Assembly: GCA_050246115.1 (NCBI GenBank)
Contig: JBFWWP010000023.1
Location: forward strand, 41,205 to 105,204
Length of the DNA: 64,000 bases
Direction of reading: 5' to 3'
From: JBFWWP01 sp050246115
GTDB taxonomy: Bacteria > Planctomycetota > UBA8108 > UBA1146 > JAJFFE01
A program made the translations under genes and the position numbers. Below are positions 63,970 to 64,000 of the stretch, in pieces. The number at the start of each line of letters is the position of its first letter. Position 1 is the first letter of the stretch. The notes under the pieces were generated by a model. The model did no database searches. It was not told the origin of the DNA and saw nothing but the letters and a program-made list of their open reading frames with translations.

Positions 63970-64000
63970 GAAGGTACCTCCGGGGCTGAGGCGTTCCTTC

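Overview
This window looks like chromosomal DNA of a planctomycete-type bacterium: high GC, frequent GTG and TTG starts, and at least nine large exported proteins carrying a dockerin-like pair of calcium loops (RGDxNxDGxxxxxD ... DANDDGxxxxxD). Most of these end in a short Cys-rich tail finishing in Cys-Pro, a style I associate with Planctomycetota. This lineage call is inference from protein style; there is no rRNA in the window. A run of 100 Ns at 62298-62397 marks a scaffold join, so linkage of the last 1.6 kb to the rest is less certain.

Layout. 1-3.8 kb: the end of a CYTH protein, three overlapping pseudopilin genes (minus strand) and a divergent PilX-like gene, separated by a 180-bp MITE-like palindrome. 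3.9-9.7 kb: a MopE-repeat protein, then minus-strand metabolic genes (PduO-type cobalamin adenosyltransferase, a degenerate Memo-like protein, MqnC of the futalosine menaquinone route, asparagine synthase). 10-31.4 kb: an island of giant secreted proteins (FG-GAP propellers, beta-helix, P domains, carboxypeptidase-regulatory-like repeats), including a tandem pair that is identical over its 3' half. 31.5-37.1 kb: a minus-strand operon nrdJ-dcd-ADP-ribosyltransferase-like gene, with a long leader and a candidate regulated promoter. 37.3-43.8 kb: an exported protein and an oligopeptide-type ABC importer (anchored binding protein, OppB, OppC) with unusually large insertions and no ATPase gene. 44-52.8 kb: two lipoproteins, a tightly overlapping set (lipoprotein, pabA/trpG, unknown, pyrF) and another dockerin-like protein. 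52.8-62.3 kb: an SLC13-type transporter with TrkA-C domains, MOSC protein, ligA, a small protein, a HEAT-repeat protein, then CCA/poly(A) polymerase and a TIM-barrel protein. After the gap: a small membrane protein, an SRPBCC protein and a broken REP-associated transposase.

How it fits together. Adenosylcobalamin links two separate loci: PduO makes the cofactor that the class II ribonucleotide reductase NrdJ needs, and no other reductase is in view. Pseudopilins and a PilX-like protein could belong to the export or surface machinery used by the dockerin-like proteins, but no ATPase, secretin or platform gene is present here. Many neighbouring genes share ATGA, GTGA or TTGA stop/start overlaps, which suggests translational coupling. 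The most unusual items are the cholera-toxin-like ADP-ribosyltransferase at the end of the dNTP operon, the shared Cys-Pro tail, the palindromic element between the pilin genes, the modified Opp permeases, and the palindrome-associated promoter far upstream of nrdJ.
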